Assembly: GCA_027457225.1 (NCBI GenBank)
Contig: DAIDTL010000062.1
Coordinates: 1-6,725, forward strand
Direction of reading: 5' to 3'
Length of the DNA: 6,725 nt
Source of the DNA: Ferrovaceae bacterium
Lineage (GTDB): Bacteria > Pseudomonadota > Gammaproteobacteria > Burkholderiales > Ferrovaceae
A program made the position numbers and the translations under genes. Below are positions 6,177 through 6,725 of the stretch, piece by piece. Position 1 is the stretch's first letter, and each line of letters starts with the position of its first letter. The notes beneath the pieces were generated by a model. The model saw only the letters and a list, made by a program, of their open reading frames with translations, ran no database searches and had not been told where the DNA came from.

Positions 6177-6466
6177 TAAAACTAGAGGGCCAGAAGCTCG
6201 CGCTGTCAGGGCCGCTCGTCATGGATACCATCGATGCCGTGCTGAGCGAGTCGGGCTCGGCGGTGGCCAAGGCGGATCTCACCGTTGATTTTTCGGGCGC
6301 GACAAATATTGACTCTTCGGTACTTGCGCTCATGATGCAATGGCGACGCGAATCCGAGGCGGCTGGGCACACGATTACCTTTGAAAAGGTTCCGGACAAC
6401 CTGCGCGTCCTGGCTGAGTTATACGGAGTCTCCTTTTTGTTGGATCACCAACCTGCCCCGGACTGA
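6173..6466 (+). CDS. mlaB: MlaB, STAS-domain subunit of the Mla phospholipid transporter
   Basis: Small cytoplasmic STAS protein that binds MlaF and is needed for assembly and activity of the transporter. 97 residues, the usual size for MlaB. The STAS fold is recognisable: strand and loop LALSGPL (9-15), then LTVDFSGATNIDSSVLALMMQW (36-57) with the D-S-S loop (47-49) before the first long helix, and TFEKVPDNLRVLAELYGV. In E. coli MlaB a threonine at about this loop matters for function; here serines occupy it. The assignment rests on the STAS fold plus position directly after mlaC, which it overlaps by ATGA. It ends 17 bp before the next gene. A generic STAS protein on its own would not be named; the operon makes it MlaB. 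Confidence 0.92.
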   Translation: MIKLEGQKLALSGPLVMDTIDAVLSESGSAVAKADLTVDFSGATNIDSSVLALMMQWRRESEAAGHTITFEKVPDNLRVLAELYGVSFLLDHQPAPD

Positions 6467-6483
6467 ATGTTGGCGCAATCGGT

Positions 6484-6725
6484 ATGATCGCGGCCATCGA
6501 AATTCATGGCGCCGACAAGCGTTTTGGAAAGGTACACGCCCTGAAATCGGTGGACTTGACGGTAGAGGCTGGCGATTTCTTTGCCCTTCTGGGTCCCAAT
6601 GGGGCCGGAAAAACAACACTCATCAACCTGCTCGCGGGATTGTCGGTTCCTGATGCAGGCACGCTCCATGTCATGGGTTTCGATGTGATCCGGGATTACC
6701 AGAAGGCGCGGCGTAACCTTGGGGT
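6484..6725 (+). CDS. ABC-2 type transporter ATP-binding protein, YadG-like (partial, C-terminus off the right edge)
   Basis: Minimal start of an ABC ATPase: 80 complete codons from ATG 6484 are open to the end of the window. Residues begin MIAAIEIHGADKRFGKVHALKSV and contain EAGDFFALLGPNGAGKTTL, with Walker A GPNGAGKT at about 37-44. The segment MGFDVIRDYQKARRNLG aligns with FGYDLEKDVVNAKRQLG of E. coli YadG, and EAGDFYALLGPNGAGKS of YadG is nearly identical over Walker A. YadG and YadH form an ABC exporter of unknown substrate, and a yadH-like permease would be expected next. It follows mlaB by 17 bp with no terminator and no clear Shine-Dalgarno, so read-through from the mla genes is likely. 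ATG 6467 nearby is in another frame and closes after six codons. Signature motif and Walker B are not in the window. Confidence 0.88.
   Translation, partial: MIAAIEIHGADKRFGKVHALKSVDLTVEAGDFFALLGPNGAGKTTLINLLAGLSVPDAGTLHVMGFDVIRDYQKARRNLG

Noticed and set aside
1..6725. tRNA, rRNA, CRISPR, insertion sequence, riboswitch or attachment site
   Set aside because: I saw no cloverleaf, spaced direct repeats, transposase or terminal inverted repeats; coding genes fill nearly the whole window.

Overview
The window looks like ordinary chromosomal DNA of a Gram-negative proteobacterium, most likely a betaproteobacterium. That placement rests on protein resemblance and on gene order (mlaFEDCB followed by a yadG-type ABC ATPase); it is inference, and no species can be named from the sequence. 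Genes are packed tightly, with short gaps or start/stop overlaps, and nothing indicates a mobile element, prophage, RNA gene or CRISPR array.

Layout. Positions 1-1371 are read leftward: kdsC (its end lies off the left edge) sits downstream of kdsD, with 4 bases between them. These are two Kdo-synthesis enzymes of the lipopolysaccharide pathway. A 53-bp divergent intergenic region (1372-1424) holds possible promoter elements for both directions. Positions 1425-6725 are read rightward: a KefB/YbaL-like cation:proton antiporter, then mlaF, mlaE, mlaD, mlaC and mlaB, then the start of a yadG-like ABC ATPase gene cut by the right edge. From mlaF onward the genes are 17 bp apart or closer, apart from the mlaE-mlaD junction discussed below, which suggests one operon, possibly including the antiporter.

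How the genes work together. KdsD and KdsC make Kdo for the LPS core. MlaFEDB is the inner-membrane ABC complex and MlaC the periplasmic carrier of the phospholipid transport system that maintains outer-membrane lipid asymmetry. The window therefore pairs LPS synthesis with phospholipid trafficking, as at the equivalent E. coli locus, where kdsDC and mlaFEDCB are also divergent. The antiporter is linked by position, not by a known role in lipid transport.

The main oddity is in mlaE. Its frame is stopped by TAG at 5009-5011, just before the conserved C-terminal membrane helix. The same frame then continues for 20 codons that closely resemble the end of E. coli MlaE and stops at TGA 5072-5074, overlapping the mlaD ATG by one base. 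The sequence therefore shows a single in-frame amber codon inside an otherwise intact mlaE. A nonsense mutation, a sequencing error or read-through could each explain it. The rest of the window is conventional.
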